Positions 34,955 to 44,446 of a stretch of DNA of 64,000 nt are shown here, piece by piece; the stretch's first letter is position 1; each line of letters starts with the position of its first letter. The stretch is from an uncultured Eubacteriales bacterium (GTDB taxonomy: Bacteria > Bacillota > Clostridia > Monoglobales > Monoglobaceae). The notes under the pieces were generated by a model. It was not told where the DNA came from, searched no databases, and saw only the letters and a program-made list of their open reading frames with translations. Location of the stretch: the NCBI GenBank assembly GCA_905198865.1, contig CAJKEB010000003.1, forward strand, positions 10,393 through 74,392, given 5' to 3'. Both the position numbers and the translations under genes were made by a program.

Positions 34955-37390
34955 TTATTGTTTTACCCGCCTTATATCTATATCATTCTCCGGCGATTCA
35001 ATATGAAGCTTGCCGGCATCGGGTATAATTGACGGCTGTTTTGCTTTGGAGCCTATAGAAAGCAGTGGTCTGAGCGGCTTTGTAAGTATATGCTCAAGCA
35101 CATCGTCCATAGTCTTTGCAAAATAGAATGTGATGCTATTCTTGACAACATCTGGTAATTCTTCATAGTCCGCCTTGTTCTCGTACGGAATAATTATATT
35201 CTTAATCCCTATACGGTATGCGGCAAGGCTCTTTTCCTTCAGTCCGCCTATAGGCAGAACATGGCCTCTCAGAGTTACCTCACCTGTCATAGCGGTATCG
35301 CTGCGCAGCGGCATACCGCTGAGAGCGGAAATCATCGCTGACGCCATGGTTATTCCGGCTGACGGACCGTCTTTAGGCACAGCTCCTTCGGGAATGTGGA
35401 TATGTATATCCTTGTTTTCGTAAAAGTCGGGGCTTATTCCGAGTTTATAACAATTTGTGCGGATATAGCTGTATGCCGCCTTTGCGGATTCCTTCATGAC
35501 ATCGCCCAGATTACCGGTAAGCTCAAGCTTTCCGCTGCCGTCCATGATGTTGACTTCAATTGAGAGCGTTTCGCCGCCGACTTCTGTCCATGCAAGACCG
35601 GTCGCAATACCGATTTGGTTTTCGTTATCATTTGTGTTTTTGTGATAAATCTCTTTACCGAGGTATTCCGAAAGGTTCTTTTTAGTTATGCTGACAGAAT
35701 ATTCGGCGTTGTCAATCACCTTGACGGCAACCTTACGGCAGATTTTAGAGATAGTTCTCTCAAGGCTTCTGACACCCGATTCGCGTGTGTAACCGCTGAT
35801 AATCTCCTTAAGTCCGCCGTCCGTAAACTTAATTACAGACGAAGAAAGACCGTTGTTCTTTCGCTGCTTAGGGATTAAGTATTTCTTGGCTATAGTCAGC
35901 TTTTCTTCATCTGTGTAACCGGATACCTCGATTATATCCATACGGTCAAGCAGAGGTCTCGGAACAGAGTCAAGAGTGTTTGCGGAAGCAATAAACATGA
36001 CATTTGATAAATCAAACGGAACTTCGACATAATTATCTCTGAAGGTTTTGTTCTGCTCAGGGTCAAGAACCTCAAGCATAGCCGATGACGGGTCACCGTT
36101 ATAGTCGCGTGACATCTTATCAATCTCGTCTAATAGTATGACCGGGTTGTTTACTTTGGCGCGTTTGAGCGCGTCAATAATCCTGCCGGGCATTGAACCG
36201 ACATATGTCTTTCTGTGTCCTCTGATTTCGGCCTCGTTGTGAAGACCGCCGAGACTGATTCTTATATACTCGCGTCCGATAGATTTGGCAAGAGAGCTTA
36301 CTATAGAGGTTTTTCCGGTGCCCGGAGGACCGACCAGACATAAGATATTGCCTGACGGTTTGTTTGTAAGCTTGCGGACGGCTATGTATTCGATAATTCT
36401 TTCTTTTACCTTATCAAGTCCGTAATGGTCACGGTCGAGCTTTGCTTTGGCATTATTGATATTAAGAGTCTCCTTGCTTGAACTGTCCCAGGGCAGAGCA
36501 AGCAATGTCTCAATATATCCCTGAACAACAGCGTATTCCTGCGAATGTACAGGGAGTTTTGAAAGCTTATCGAATTCTTCGCTGAGCTTTGCCGTGAGTT
36601 CTTCGGGCAAATCTCTGTCCTTGATTGCGTTCTGATATTTTTCAATATCCTTATCGCAGTCCTCGCCTTCGCCGAGTTCGTTTTTGATTACCTTGAGTTT
36701 TTCCCTGAGAACATAGTCACGCTGATTGCGGTCGAGGTTCGCGTTAACCTGCTCCATGACCTTTTTCTCAATATCCAGTATGTCTATTTCATCAGACATA
36801 ATTGTTATAAGATCTTCAAGTCTTGACGAAACGTCAAGATCGTCAAGAATACTCTGCTTAAGACCCGGCTTTATAGGAAGATTTGAAGCGATAACATCAG
36901 CGAGTTCACCGGGCGAATCAATCGCAAGTATCGCATTGATTGCATCAGGTGAAATCTTGTCATACAGCTCAAGGAATTCCTCGGTCAGATGCTGAACCTT
37001 GCGCATAAGCACCTGAATATATAATTCATCATCTGAAACAATATCGTCAAGCTTTTCGACTTCAACGCTTATATATTCGGTGAGAACATCATATCCGGTT
37101 ATTCTGCCGCGTTCCTTGCCTTCGACAAGAACTCTAACCGCACCGTCGGGCAGACGTAATATCTGGCGTACTTCGCATATTGTGCCAACCTCTGCAAGGT
37201 CTGAAATACCGGGATTTTCAACCATAATGTCATTCTGATAGCACAAAAATATAAGTTTGTTACGCTTCATAGCCGTTTCTATAGCGTCTATAGATTTTGG
37301 GCGTCCGACATCAAAATGCAAAATCATCCCCGGAAAAACGGAAAGACCTCTGAGCGGAACCAAAGGAAGCGTGTATTTGTTTTCATTCAT
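34955..37390 (-). CDS. lon: ATP-dependent protease Lon
   Basis: The 811-residue AAA+ protease removes damaged and regulatory proteins in the cytoplasm. It has the N-terminal substrate-binding domain (about 1-200), a coiled coil, Walker A (GPPGTGKTS), Walker B (ILLDEIDKM) and the protease domain with the Ser677 (PKDGPSAGITMA) and Lys720 (GGLKEKSLAA) dyad. I start at the ATG at 37390, which gives the conserved PLVPLRGLSVFPGM near the N-terminus. A GTG 10 codons upstream is less likely. The Shine-Dalgarno is poor in either case. It leads the lon-engB unit. Confidence 0.96.
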   Translation of the reverse strand: MNENKYTLPLVPLRGLSVFPGMILHFDVGRPKSIDAIETAMKRNKLIFLCYQNDIMVENPGISDLAEVGTICEVRQILRLPDGAVRVLVEGKERGRITGYDVLTEYISVEVEKLDDIVSDDELYIQVLMRKVQHLTEEFLELYDKISPDAINAILAIDSPGELADVIASNLPIKPGLKQSILDDLDVSSRLEDLITIMSDEIDILDIEKKVMEQVNANLDRNQRDYVLREKLKVIKNELGEGEDCDKDIEKYQNAIKDRDLPEELTAKLSEEFDKLSKLPVHSQEYAVVQGYIETLLALPWDSSSKETLNINNAKAKLDRDHYGLDKVKERIIEYIAVRKLTNKPSGNILCLVGPPGTGKTSIVSSLAKSIGREYIRISLGGLHNEAEIRGHRKTYVGSMPGRIIDALKRAKVNNPVILLDEIDKMSRDYNGDPSSAMLEVLDPEQNKTFRDNYVEVPFDLSNVMFIASANTLDSVPRPLLDRMDIIEVSGYTDEEKLTIAKKYLIPKQRKNNGLSSSVIKFTDGGLKEIISGYTRESGVRSLERTISKICRKVAVKVIDNAEYSVSITKKNLSEYLGKEIYHKNTNDNENQIGIATGLAWTEVGGETLSIEVNIMDGSGKLELTGNLGDVMKESAKAAYSYIRTNCYKLGISPDFYENKDIHIHIPEGAVPKDGPSAGITMASAMISALSGMPLRSDTAMTGEVTLRGHVLPIGGLKEKSLAAYRIGIKNIIIPYENKADYEELPDVVKNSITFYFAKTMDDVLEHILTKPLRPLLSIGSKAKQPSIIPDAGKLHIESPENDIDIRRVKQ

Positions 37391-37470
37391 AAAATATACC
37401 CAAACTTTCTGTAAAATCACGTTCTAAGCAATACTGCTTAAAAGTACTAATAATTAAACGTTAAACATAA

Positions 37471-37499
37471 TTATACTATTAATAAGTCAAAATGGCAAG
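37471..37499 (-). promoter_or_regulatory. Promoter upstream of lon
   Basis: On the minus strand TTGCCA (37494-37499) and TATAAT (37471-37476) have a 17-base spacer. AGTCAAA (+ strand, 37486-37492) lies in the spacer just downstream of the -35 and resembles half of a CtsR heat-shock site. A TAAGCA-ATAC-TGCTTA palindrome lies between the promoter and lon. Confidence 0.65.
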
Positions 37500-37562
37500 C
37501 GTTTCTACAAAATTCTGTTGTACAATTTTTTCAGGAGGAGCATGCAATTTTATGTTGAATAT

Positions 37563-37591
37563 TTGCAAGTTTTGTAGTAATATGTTATTAT
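37563..37591 (+). promoter_or_regulatory. Promoter for the cmpB-like gene
   Basis: TTGCAA (37563-37568), 17 bases, TATTAT (37586-37591), lying 33 bases before the start codon. It is divergent from lon. Confidence 0.55.
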
Positions 37592-37624
37592 AACACAACA
37601 TAACCGGGAGATGCTGATATAGAT

Positions 37625-38482
37625 ATGAATACAATATACACCTTCGGAATTAGTTTTATAATATATTCAATTCTCGGCTGGTGCTGCGAAGTCGCTTTTG
37701 CTGCCATTGTCGATGGGAAGTTCGTCAACCGCGGTTTTTTATTCGGACCGTATTGCCCGATTTACGGATTCGGCGTCAGTTTTGTCTTTCTTTGTTTAAA
37801 CCCGATAAAGGATAACTTTATAGTATTATTTTTCTGTTCGGTAATCCTTACGTCCTTGCTCGAGTTTATAACAGGATATGTTCTTGAAAAGCTCTTTCAC
37901 CAGCGCTGGTGGGATTATTCAAAGGAAAGGTTTAATATTAAAGGTTATGTCTGTCTGAAGTTTTCCATTATGTGGGGACTTGCGTGCCTGATTGTTGTGG
38001 ATATAGTACATCCGGTATTTGAAAGACTTGTATCGCACATTCCTATGAATGTCGGAATAATAATTCTAATAATATTCGGCATGATTTATATTTCGGATTT
38101 TATTACAACGATTATCGGAATAAACAAAATGGGAAAGTATATGAAGTTGCTTGCGAATACTGCTGAGCATTTAAATAAAATTTCAGTTTCTGTCGGTGAA
38201 AATATTTCAGATGGAACCTTGACTTTAATGAAAAATGCAGATAATATAAAGCAGGAGTTTATAAGTAAAAACGAGAAGCTCAAACAGCGCCATCAGGAGC
38301 AGAAAAAATACATAAGCGAAAAGTATGCTGAGCTTGCAAAAAGCAAGACATTTACAGCAAAACGTATTCAGTCGGCTTTTCCGGATTTGAAGATACTTGA
38401 AAAAGAGAACAGAATTTACAAATTTTTAAACAAGAAATTTGAAAGGGATTTGGATATTGATGCAGATAACAAAGATGAATAA
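37625..38482 (+). CDS. Membrane protein with putative ABC transporter type IV (CmpB) domain
   Basis: The 285-residue protein has about five membrane helices in its first 165 residues and matches the CmpB-like family (starts like IYTFGISFIIYSILGW; carries NRGFLFGPYCPIYG and HQRWWDYS). A charged, helical and probably coiled-coil tail of about 120 residues follows. The family name suggests a transporter, but no function is proven. It overlaps the zinc-binding lipoprotein gene downstream, which suggests a linked role. No ATPase gene is near. Confidence 0.75.
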   Translation: MNTIYTFGISFIIYSILGWCCEVAFAAIVDGKFVNRGFLFGPYCPIYGFGVSFVFLCLNPIKDNFIVLFFCSVILTSLLEFITGYVLEKLFHQRWWDYSKERFNIKGYVCLKFSIMWGLACLIVVDIVHPVFERLVSHIPMNVGIIILIIFGMIYISDFITTIIGINKMGKYMKLLANTAEHLNKISVSVGENISDGTLTLMKNADNIKQEFISKNEKLKQRHQEQKKYISEKYAELAKSKTFTAKRIQSAFPDLKILEKENRIYKFLNKKFERDLDIDADNKDE

Positions 38483-39542
38483 ATTTGGCTTATTGACAGC
38501 GGTTATTTTAGTTGCCGCACTTGTTCTGACCTCGTGCAGCGGTATAAACATAAATAAAGACAGTGGAAAAATCAGTATTGTCACAACTATTTTTCCGTCA
38601 TATGACTTTGCCCGGGAAATTATCGGCGATGAGAACGCCGATATTAAGATGCTGTTAAAGCCCGGTTCTGAAGCACACTCATATGAGCCTACGCCGCAGG
38701 ATATTATCGCAATACAAAACTGTGATGTATTTGTCTATGTCGGCGGTGAGTCGGACGAGTGGGTTAAGAACATCTTATCCTCCGTCGATACGTCTGAAAT
38801 AAGCATTGTGTCCATGATGGACTGCGTTGACGCAGTAGAGGAGGAAATAGTCGAAGGTATGCAGGCAGAGCTGAGCGATGACCATGATCACAGCGGCAGT
38901 CACGAGGATAAGCATGACGAGAACCCACATACTGACATGGAAGAACCTGATACAGATTTTGAAGAAACTCCCGATTCAGACGATGACGGCGCATACGAAC
39001 CCGAATATGATGAGCATGTTTGGACATCGCCGCTTAATGCTATTAAAATAGTTCAGAGTATAAGCGAGGCAATAGTCGAAAAAGATTTGTCCAACGCAGA
39101 ATACTATCAGAAACGGACACAGGATTATGTTCAAAAATTAACTGAGCTTGACAATGAATTCAGAGATGTTGTGAATAACGCAAAAATAAGAACTATTATA
39201 TTTGGAGACAGATTTCCGTGCAGGTATTTTGCTGATGAATACGGCTTGAAGTATTATGCCGCATTTCCCGGCTGTTCCTCAGAGACTGAGGCAAGCGCCA
39301 AAACTGTTTCATTTTTAATTGACAAGGTAAATGACGAAGGAATTCCAGTGGTGTTGTATCCCGAATTGTCAAATAAGAAGGTCGCGACGACGATTTGCGA
39401 ATCTACAGGCGCAAAATATATGCAGTTTAATTCCTGCCACAATGTCACGAATGATGAATTTGAAAACGGCGTGAGCTATTTGAGCCTTATGCAGGAAAAT
39501 GTTAAGGTGATTGAAGAGGCTCTTAATGATGAAGCAAGGTAA
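38460..39542 (+). CDS. Zinc/manganese ABC transporter substrate-binding lipoprotein (ZnuA/AdcA-like)
   Basis: The protein is about 360 residues long, with a lipobox (LTSC) and the cluster A-1 binding-protein fold. The first His ligand lies in GSEAHSYEPTPQD and the second in DEHVWTSPLNA. Between them is a His/Asp/Glu-rich loop of about 55 residues, common in zinc receptors. The third ligand is usually a His in a FHDAFGYF-like segment; here the segment is FGDRFPCRYF, so that His is missing. The start is uncertain: ATG 38460 or 38475, both inside the previous gene. No permease or ATPase gene is adjacent, so it must use components encoded elsewhere. Confidence 0.87.
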   Translation: MQITKMNKFGLLTAVILVAALVLTSCSGININKDSGKISIVTTIFPSYDFAREIIGDENADIKMLLKPGSEAHSYEPTPQDIIAIQNCDVFVYVGGESDEWVKNILSSVDTSEISIVSMMDCVDAVEEEIVEGMQAELSDDHDHSGSHEDKHDENPHTDMEEPDTDFEETPDSDDDGAYEPEYDEHVWTSPLNAIKIVQSISEAIVEKDLSNAEYYQKRTQDYVQKLTELDNEFRDVVNNAKIRTIIFGDRFPCRYFADEYGLKYYAAFPGCSSETEASAKTVSFLIDKVNDEGIPVVLYPELSNKKVATTICESTGAKYMQFNSCHNVTNDEFENGVSYLSLMQENVKVIEEALNDEAR

Positions 39543-39549
39543 TAATGAT

Positions 39550-40806
39550 ATGAACGATTTAAGTTTTATAAAAAAGAAGGTTGTCGTCATAGGCGGAGGC
39601 CCTGCCGGAATGATGGCAGCTGGTACCGCTGCAAAACGCGGGCATAATGTTAAGCTAATCGAACAGAATAAAATACTCGGCAAAAAGCTGCTGATTACCG
39701 GAAAGGGCAGATGCAACGTCACCAACGCCTGCGACGACGTTGAAACGCTCATTCAGAATGTGCCGACAAACAGCAGCTTTCTTTATAGTGCATTTTATAC
39801 GCTGACAAATCATCAGCTTATAGAGTTTTTTAACGAGTTGGGCGTTGAAACAAAGGTAGAACGCGGTAACAGAGTGTTCCCGAAGAGCGATAAAAGCTCG
39901 GATATCGTCAGCGCAATGCGCAGATATCTGACCGATAATAACGTGGAGATTATTCATGACAGAGTTGATGAGGTACTGACAGAAACTCAGAATAAGTCCC
40001 GAATAACAGGCGTAAGGTGCGGCAGACGCGGAATTATTAATTGTGACTGCGTGATTATTGCTACCGGCGGTATGTCGTATCAAAAGACCGGCTCGACCGG
40101 CGACGGTTATTACTGGGCGGAAGAAATGGGTCATACAATCCGCGATTTAAGACCGTCTCTTGTTCCGCTTAAGGTAAGCGAGATGTGGGTCACAGACCTG
40201 GCAGGGCTTACTCTTAAGAATGTTGAGATTAAAGTTAAAAATTCAAAGAACAAGACAATATACACCGACTTCGGCGAAATGATGTTCGCCCACTTCGGTA
40301 TTACCGGCCCGGTTATACTTAGCGCAAGTGCGCATATGCGCGATATGGGACGCGAGAAGTATAAAATAGAACTTGATTTAAAGCCGGCTCTTGACGAGAA
40401 GCAGCTCGACGAACGTATACGCCGTGATTTCTCGCATATGCTGAATAAGGACTTCAGAAACAGTCTGGGCGGACTTTTGCCCAAGAGCCTTATAGGAGTT
40501 GTTATTGAGCTTTCCGGCATAGATCCGTATAAGAAAGTGAATTCAATAACAAAGGAGGAGCGAATGAGGCTTGCTCAGCTGCTGAAGTGTGTTGAGCTTA
40601 ATGTAACAGGTTTTTGTGATATTGAGCAGGCGATAATCACATCGGGCGGCGTGGACGTAAAAGAAATAAATCCATCCACCATGGAATCAAAATTGGTGAA
40701 TGGACTGTACTTTGCCGGTGAAATTATTGATGTAGACGCCTATACGGGCGGTTTTAACCTACAGATAGCGTTTTCGAGCGGCTTTCTTGCGGGACTTTCT
40801 TGCTGA
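39550..40806 (+). CDS. FAD-dependent oxidoreductase, HI0933/BaiN (YhiN) family
   Basis: The 418-residue flavoprotein has an N-terminal dinucleotide-binding GGGPAGMMAA motif, the family block KKLLITGKGRCNVTN and the closing FAGEIIDVDAYTGGFNLQIAFSSG. Members include YhiN and the bile-acid reductase BaiN, but most are of unknown function, so bile-acid activity is not implied. The ATG at 39550 has AAGG nine bases upstream. It follows the zinc-binding protein by 7 bases. Its last 48 bases overlap a convergent gene on the other strand. Confidence 0.87.
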   Translation: MNDLSFIKKKVVVIGGGPAGMMAAGTAAKRGHNVKLIEQNKILGKKLLITGKGRCNVTNACDDVETLIQNVPTNSSFLYSAFYTLTNHQLIEFFNELGVETKVERGNRVFPKSDKSSDIVSAMRRYLTDNNVEIIHDRVDEVLTETQNKSRITGVRCGRRGIINCDCVIIATGGMSYQKTGSTGDGYYWAEEMGHTIRDLRPSLVPLKVSEMWVTDLAGLTLKNVEIKVKNSKNKTIYTDFGEMMFAHFGITGPVILSASAHMRDMGREKYKIELDLKPALDEKQLDERIRRDFSHMLNKDFRNSLGGLLPKSLIGVVIELSGIDPYKKVNSITKEERMRLAQLLKCVELNVTGFCDIEQAIITSGGVDVKEINPSTMESKLVNGLYFAGEIIDVDAYTGGFNLQIAFSSGFLAGLSC

Positions 40807-41841
40807 GCTTCGCTGGAACCCGGCTTTGAAATTTCTGTATAATGTCGCGGTGATTACACAGAAGATAATCGAAAGCAGATAAGTAATCACGGTTGTGATA
40901 ACAAATCTTGTAAGAATATCGCTTATTTTTAAATTGTTAAGTATCTCAAGTGTTGACGTTATTATCAGGCAGTGTACAAGATAGATGTTGTACGAAGCCC
41001 CTGAGATACTGATAAAGAACCCTTTGCCGCGGCTCTCGAGAGATTCGGTCAGACCATAGGCATACTGGTAAAATCCAAAGGTCGAAAACAGACAAAAGAT
41101 TATTACTATCGCGGGTGACAGAACGTTGCTGATAACACCGCCGTATTCCATATAAGACGTAACACAGTGGATTACAGCGAATACAAGCCAGCCGGCATAA
41201 ATAACAAGTCTGTACTTGCTGAGTAATCTCATGAATTGGTTATAGTACATACCGGCATACATCCCAAGAACCCAGAATACCAGGTAAGACGGAAAAACCT
41301 TATGTATATATTCCGCAGGTGCGGCAATACGGCAGCCGATTGAACACAATATTGCAATAACCATAATAATGGCATGAAATACCTTTGATTTGTATTTGCT
41401 GATAAGTATCCACATCGGCATAATAAGATAGAACTGCATAATAAGCACAACAAAGTAAAATTGTGCGGACAAGTCTCCATTTAATATATACTTGATGAGT
41501 GAAACCGGATTGAAATCATAGATGTGAAATGCATAAACAAACACAATATAGTATATAATAACCATGATAATGTACGGCAGATAAATTTTGCGTATTCTGT
41601 CAATCAGGAACACAGGATATGAGAACTTTCTCTCTCCGTATTTATAAAACAGCTTTAATGCGCTTGTAAAAATAAAAGCAGGTACAGCAAAAGTAGTGAG
41701 CTTTGTCACAGCAAAGAACACTATTGATAATACACTGCCCTTCGGAAAATAATTTACTCCTTCCGAAAGAACATGTATCAGTATAACAAACATACATAAG
41801 AAGAATTCAAAAACAGATACTTCAGTAATTTTTCTTTTCAT
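40759..41841 (-). CDS. Membrane acyltransferase family 3 protein
   Basis: The 360-residue integral membrane protein has about ten hydrophobic segments and an N-terminal ILIHVLSEGVNYF helix, where many acyltransferase-3 proteins carry the catalytic His. Such enzymes O-acetylate or acylate surface polysaccharides, peptidoglycan or lipids. The ATG at 41841 has GAGGG seven bases upstream. The last 17 or so residues are very Arg/Lys-rich and are encoded by DNA shared with the end of the flavoprotein gene on the + strand. The substrate is unknown, and no polysaccharide genes lie nearby. Confidence 0.8.
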   Translation of the reverse strand: MKRKITEVSVFEFFLCMFVILIHVLSEGVNYFPKGSVLSIVFFAVTKLTTFAVPAFIFTSALKLFYKYGERKFSYPVFLIDRIRKIYLPYIIMVIIYYIVFVYAFHIYDFNPVSLIKYILNGDLSAQFYFVVLIMQFYLIMPMWILISKYKSKVFHAIIMVIAILCSIGCRIAAPAEYIHKVFPSYLVFWVLGMYAGMYYNQFMRLLSKYRLVIYAGWLVFAVIHCVTSYMEYGGVISNVLSPAIVIIFCLFSTFGFYQYAYGLTESLESRGKGFFISISGASYNIYLVHCLIITSTLEILNNLKISDILTRFVITTVITYLLSIIFCVITATLYRNFKAGFQRSSARKSRKKAARKRYL

Positions 41842-41982
41842 AATCAATCCCTCTACATAATATTATATTTATTCTACACTATTTTTAAGTTCAAGTCAAT
41901 GGTTAAAAATTATTAATAACTTTTCAGAAAACTGAGGCTGAAACTTTATATAGTTTTTTATGTATTTTGAGCTCAAATATTG

Positions 41983-42011
41983 TTGAATAATAGTACAAGC
42001 AGTGGTATAAT
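41983..42011 (+). promoter_or_regulatory. Promoter for pflB
   Basis: TTGAAT (41983-41988), 17 bases, TATAAT (42006-42011). The expected transcript start, near 42018, coincides with the first base of a hairpin. Confidence 0.65.
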
Positions 42012-42017
42012 TATGAC

Positions 42018-42066
42018 CGCACCCAAAGGGTGCGTATGCCATAAAGTAAGCGATTACTTTATGGCA
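42018..42066 (+). promoter_or_regulatory. Two strong hairpins in the pflB leader
   Basis: The 313 bases between the acyltransferase start and pflB hold the pflB promoter and a structured leader. CGCACCC-AAA-GGGTGCG (42018-42034) is followed at once by a perfect 13-bp stem (42037-42049 with 42054-42066) with a GCGA loop. They lack a T tail, so they are not plain terminators. They may protect the mRNA 5' end, or form part of a dispersed repeat. The remaining 88 bases to the ATG show nothing I recognise apart from AGGAGG. Confidence 0.6.
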
Positions 42067-42154
42067 AGTAAGTCAAAATCGCACTAAAAGTTCATAGTGG
42101 AAGCGGGTTTGGTTTATGGTTTTAAAAATGTAGTATACAAGGAGGAATGGTATT

Positions 42155-44389
42155 ATGCAAAAAGCATGGGAAGGTTTTAAAGCCGGAAATTGGCAGAATG
42201 AAATAAACGTAGAAGATTTTATTCGTAACAACTACACGCCGTATGAAGGCGACGACAGCTTTTTGGAGGGAAGAAGCGAAAAGACAGACGCTGTATATAA
42301 AATAGTCAGAGATTTAATTCTCGAAGAAATCAAAAAGGGTATTATTGATGTAGAAACTGAGATTGTTTCCGGTATAGACAATTTTGCTCCGGGATATATA
42401 GATAAGGAAAACGAAGTTATAGTAGGACTTCAGACAGACGCTCCGCTTAAGCGTATCGTCAATCCTTACGGTGGTATGCGTATGGTTGAGCAGTCGCTCA
42501 AAGAATACGGATATAAGCTTAATCCGGAAATCGAGAAGCACTTTAAGGAGTACAGAAAAACTCATAATGACGGTGTATTTGACGCATATACGCCAAAGAT
42601 GAGGGCGGCAAGAACAGTAGGTCTTATGACCGGTCTGCCCGATGCTTACGGCAGAGGAAGAATAATAGGCGATTACAGACGTATTGCGCTTTACGGAATA
42701 GATGCACTTATTGAAGGCAAGCAGAAGGATTTTGAGGCAAAGATGAACTTGCCTGCCACAGATGATATTATCAGAATAAGAGAAGAAATCAGAATGCAGA
42801 TTAAGGCTCTTAATCAGATTAAGAGCATGGCTCAAAAGTACGGTTATGATATATCAAAGCCGGCTGAAAACGCAAAAGAGGCAATCCAGTTCACATACTT
42901 CGCTTACCTTGCCGGTGTAAAAGAGAACAACGGCGCAGCAATGTCGTTTGGCAGAAACGGATCGTTCTTTGATATTTATATTAACCGTGATATGGAAAAC
43001 GGATTGCTTACCGAAAAGGAAGCGCAGGAGCTTATTGACCAGCTTGTTATAAAGCTGCGTCTTGTCCGCCATCTTAGAACGCCTGAGTATAATGAGCTGT
43101 TTTCAGGCGACCCGACATGGGTTACCGAGTCAATCGGCGGTATGGGCGGTGACGGCAGAACTATGGTTACAAAGACCTCGTTCAGACTTCTTCATACCCT
43201 GACAAATCTCGACCCCGCTCCGGAGCCGAACATGACTGTTCTCTGGAGCAACGATTTGCCCCAGGGATTTAAGGACTATTGCGCAAAGATGAGTATTGAG
43301 ACAGATGCAATCCAATACGAGAACGATGACCTGATGAGACCCTTATACGGCGATGATTACGGCATTGCGTGTTGTGTTTCGTCAATGGAGCTCGGCAAGC
43401 GTATGCAGTTCTTTGGCGCACGCGTTAACCTTGCAAAGACCTTGCTTATGTCAATCAATAACGGTGTTGACGCGCTTAAGGGTATTAAAGTATTAAGCTG
43501 TACAGAGTCAATGGCTGATGATGAATATCTCGACTTTGATAAGGTTATGCAGTCGTACTTTAAGTGTCTTGAAGAGGTTGCGGAGCTGTATGTCAATACA
43601 ATGAATACTATACACTACATGCACGATAAGTATGCGTATGAAGCAGGACAGATGGCGCTGCATGATACCGATGTCAAGAGATTTATGGCGTTTGGTGTTG
43701 CCGGACTTTCAGTTGTTGCAGATTCATTGTCGGCGATAAAGTATGCAAAAGTAAAGCCAATCAGAAATGAGGAAGGTCTGACGGTAGACTTTGAAAGAGA
43801 AGGCGATTTTCCGAAGTTCGGCAACGATGACGACAGAGTTGACAGCATCGCGGTTCAGATCCTCGACAAGTTCTACAGTGAACTCAAGAAGCATCCGACA
43901 TATCGTAATGCCGAGCACAGCTTGTCGGTTCTCACAATCACGTCTAATGTGGTATACGGAAAGAAAACAGGCACTACGCCTGATGGCAGAAAAAAGGGTG
44001 AGCCGCTTGCGCCGGGTGCAAATCCGATGCATGGGCGTGATGTAAACGGCGCTTTAGCTTCGCTTAACTCGGTTGCAAAGCTTAAATTTGCCGATTGCTG
44101 TCAGGACGGAATATCAAATACGTTCTCAATTATTCCCGATGCTTTGGGCAAGGACGAAAATATGCGTATAAGCAATCTGGTCGGTATGCTTGACGGATAT
44201 TTCAAAAAGGGCGGATTTCATCTGAATGTGAACGTTCTCAACCGTGCAACATTGCAGGATGCGATGGAACACCCGGAGAAGTATCCGACGCTCACGGTCA
44301 GAGTTTCAGGTTATGCCGTTAACTTCAACCGTCTGACGCGCGAACAGCAGCTTGAGGTTATTTCAAGAACCTTCCATGAATCAATGTAA
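42155..44389 (+). CDS. pflB: Pyruvate formate-lyase (formate C-acetyltransferase)
   Basis: The 744-residue glycyl-radical enzyme splits pyruvate with CoA into acetyl-CoA and formate, a central fermentative step. The catalytic pair Cys406-Cys407 lies in [10 protein letters not shown], and the radical Gly719 lies in RVSGYAVNF near the C-terminus. AGGAGG precedes the ATG. It is paired with its activating enzyme pflA downstream, with a 14-bp hairpin between them. The enzyme marks the host as an anaerobe, because the radical form is destroyed by oxygen. Confidence 0.97.
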   Translation: MQKAWEGFKAGNWQNEINVEDFIRNNYTPYEGDDSFLEGRSEKTDAVYKIVRDLILEEIKKGIIDVETEIVSGIDNFAPGYIDKENEVIVGLQTDAPLKRIVNPYGGMRMVEQSLKEYGYKLNPEIEKHFKEYRKTHNDGVFDAYTPKMRAARTVGLMTGLPDAYGRGRIIGDYRRIALYGIDALIEGKQKDFEAKMNLPATDDIIRIREEIRMQIKALNQIKSMAQKYGYDISKPAENAKEAIQFTYFAYLAGVKENNGAAMSFGRNGSFFDIYINRDMENGLLTEKEAQELIDQLVIKLRLVRHLRTPEYNELFSGDPTWVTESIGGMGGDGRTMVTKTSFRLLHTLTNLDPAPEPNMTVLWSNDLPQGFKDYCAKMSIETDAIQYENDDLMRPLYGDDYGIACCVSSMELGKRMQFFGARVNLAKTLLMSINNGVDALKGIKVLSCTESMADDEYLDFDKVMQSYFKCLEEVAELYVNTMNTIHYMHDKYAYEAGQMALHDTDVKRFMAFGVAGLSVVADSLSAIKYAKVKPIRNEEGLTVDFEREGDFPKFGNDDDRVDSIAVQILDKFYSELKKHPTYRNAEHSLSVLTITSNVVYGKKTGTTPDGRKKGEPLAPGANPMHGRDVNGALASLNSVAKLKFADCCQDGISNTFSIIPDALGKDENMRISNLVGMLDGYFKKGGFHLNVNVLNRATLQDAMEHPEKYPTLTVRVSGYAVNFNRLTREQQLEVISRTFHESM

Positions 44390-44397
44390 AATTGTAA

Positions 44398-44428
44398 GGG
44401 TTTTAGAGGACTTTGTCCTCTGAAACCC
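44398..44428 (+). terminator. Hairpin between pflB and pflA (attenuator or RNA-stability element)
   Basis: A 14-bp stem (44398-44411 with 44415-44428, one G-T pair) with a TTT loop lies 8 bases after the pflB stop. The following sequence, ATGTTTTTGG, is only a short T run, so termination would be partial. Such an element could give more pflB than pflA transcript. Confidence 0.6.
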
Positions 44429-44446
44429 ATGTTTTTGGTGAGTGTC

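Noticed and set aside
39550..40806. Bile-acid reductase function for the BaiN-family flavoprotein
   Set aside because: The family is broad and no other bai gene is near, so only the family name is justified.
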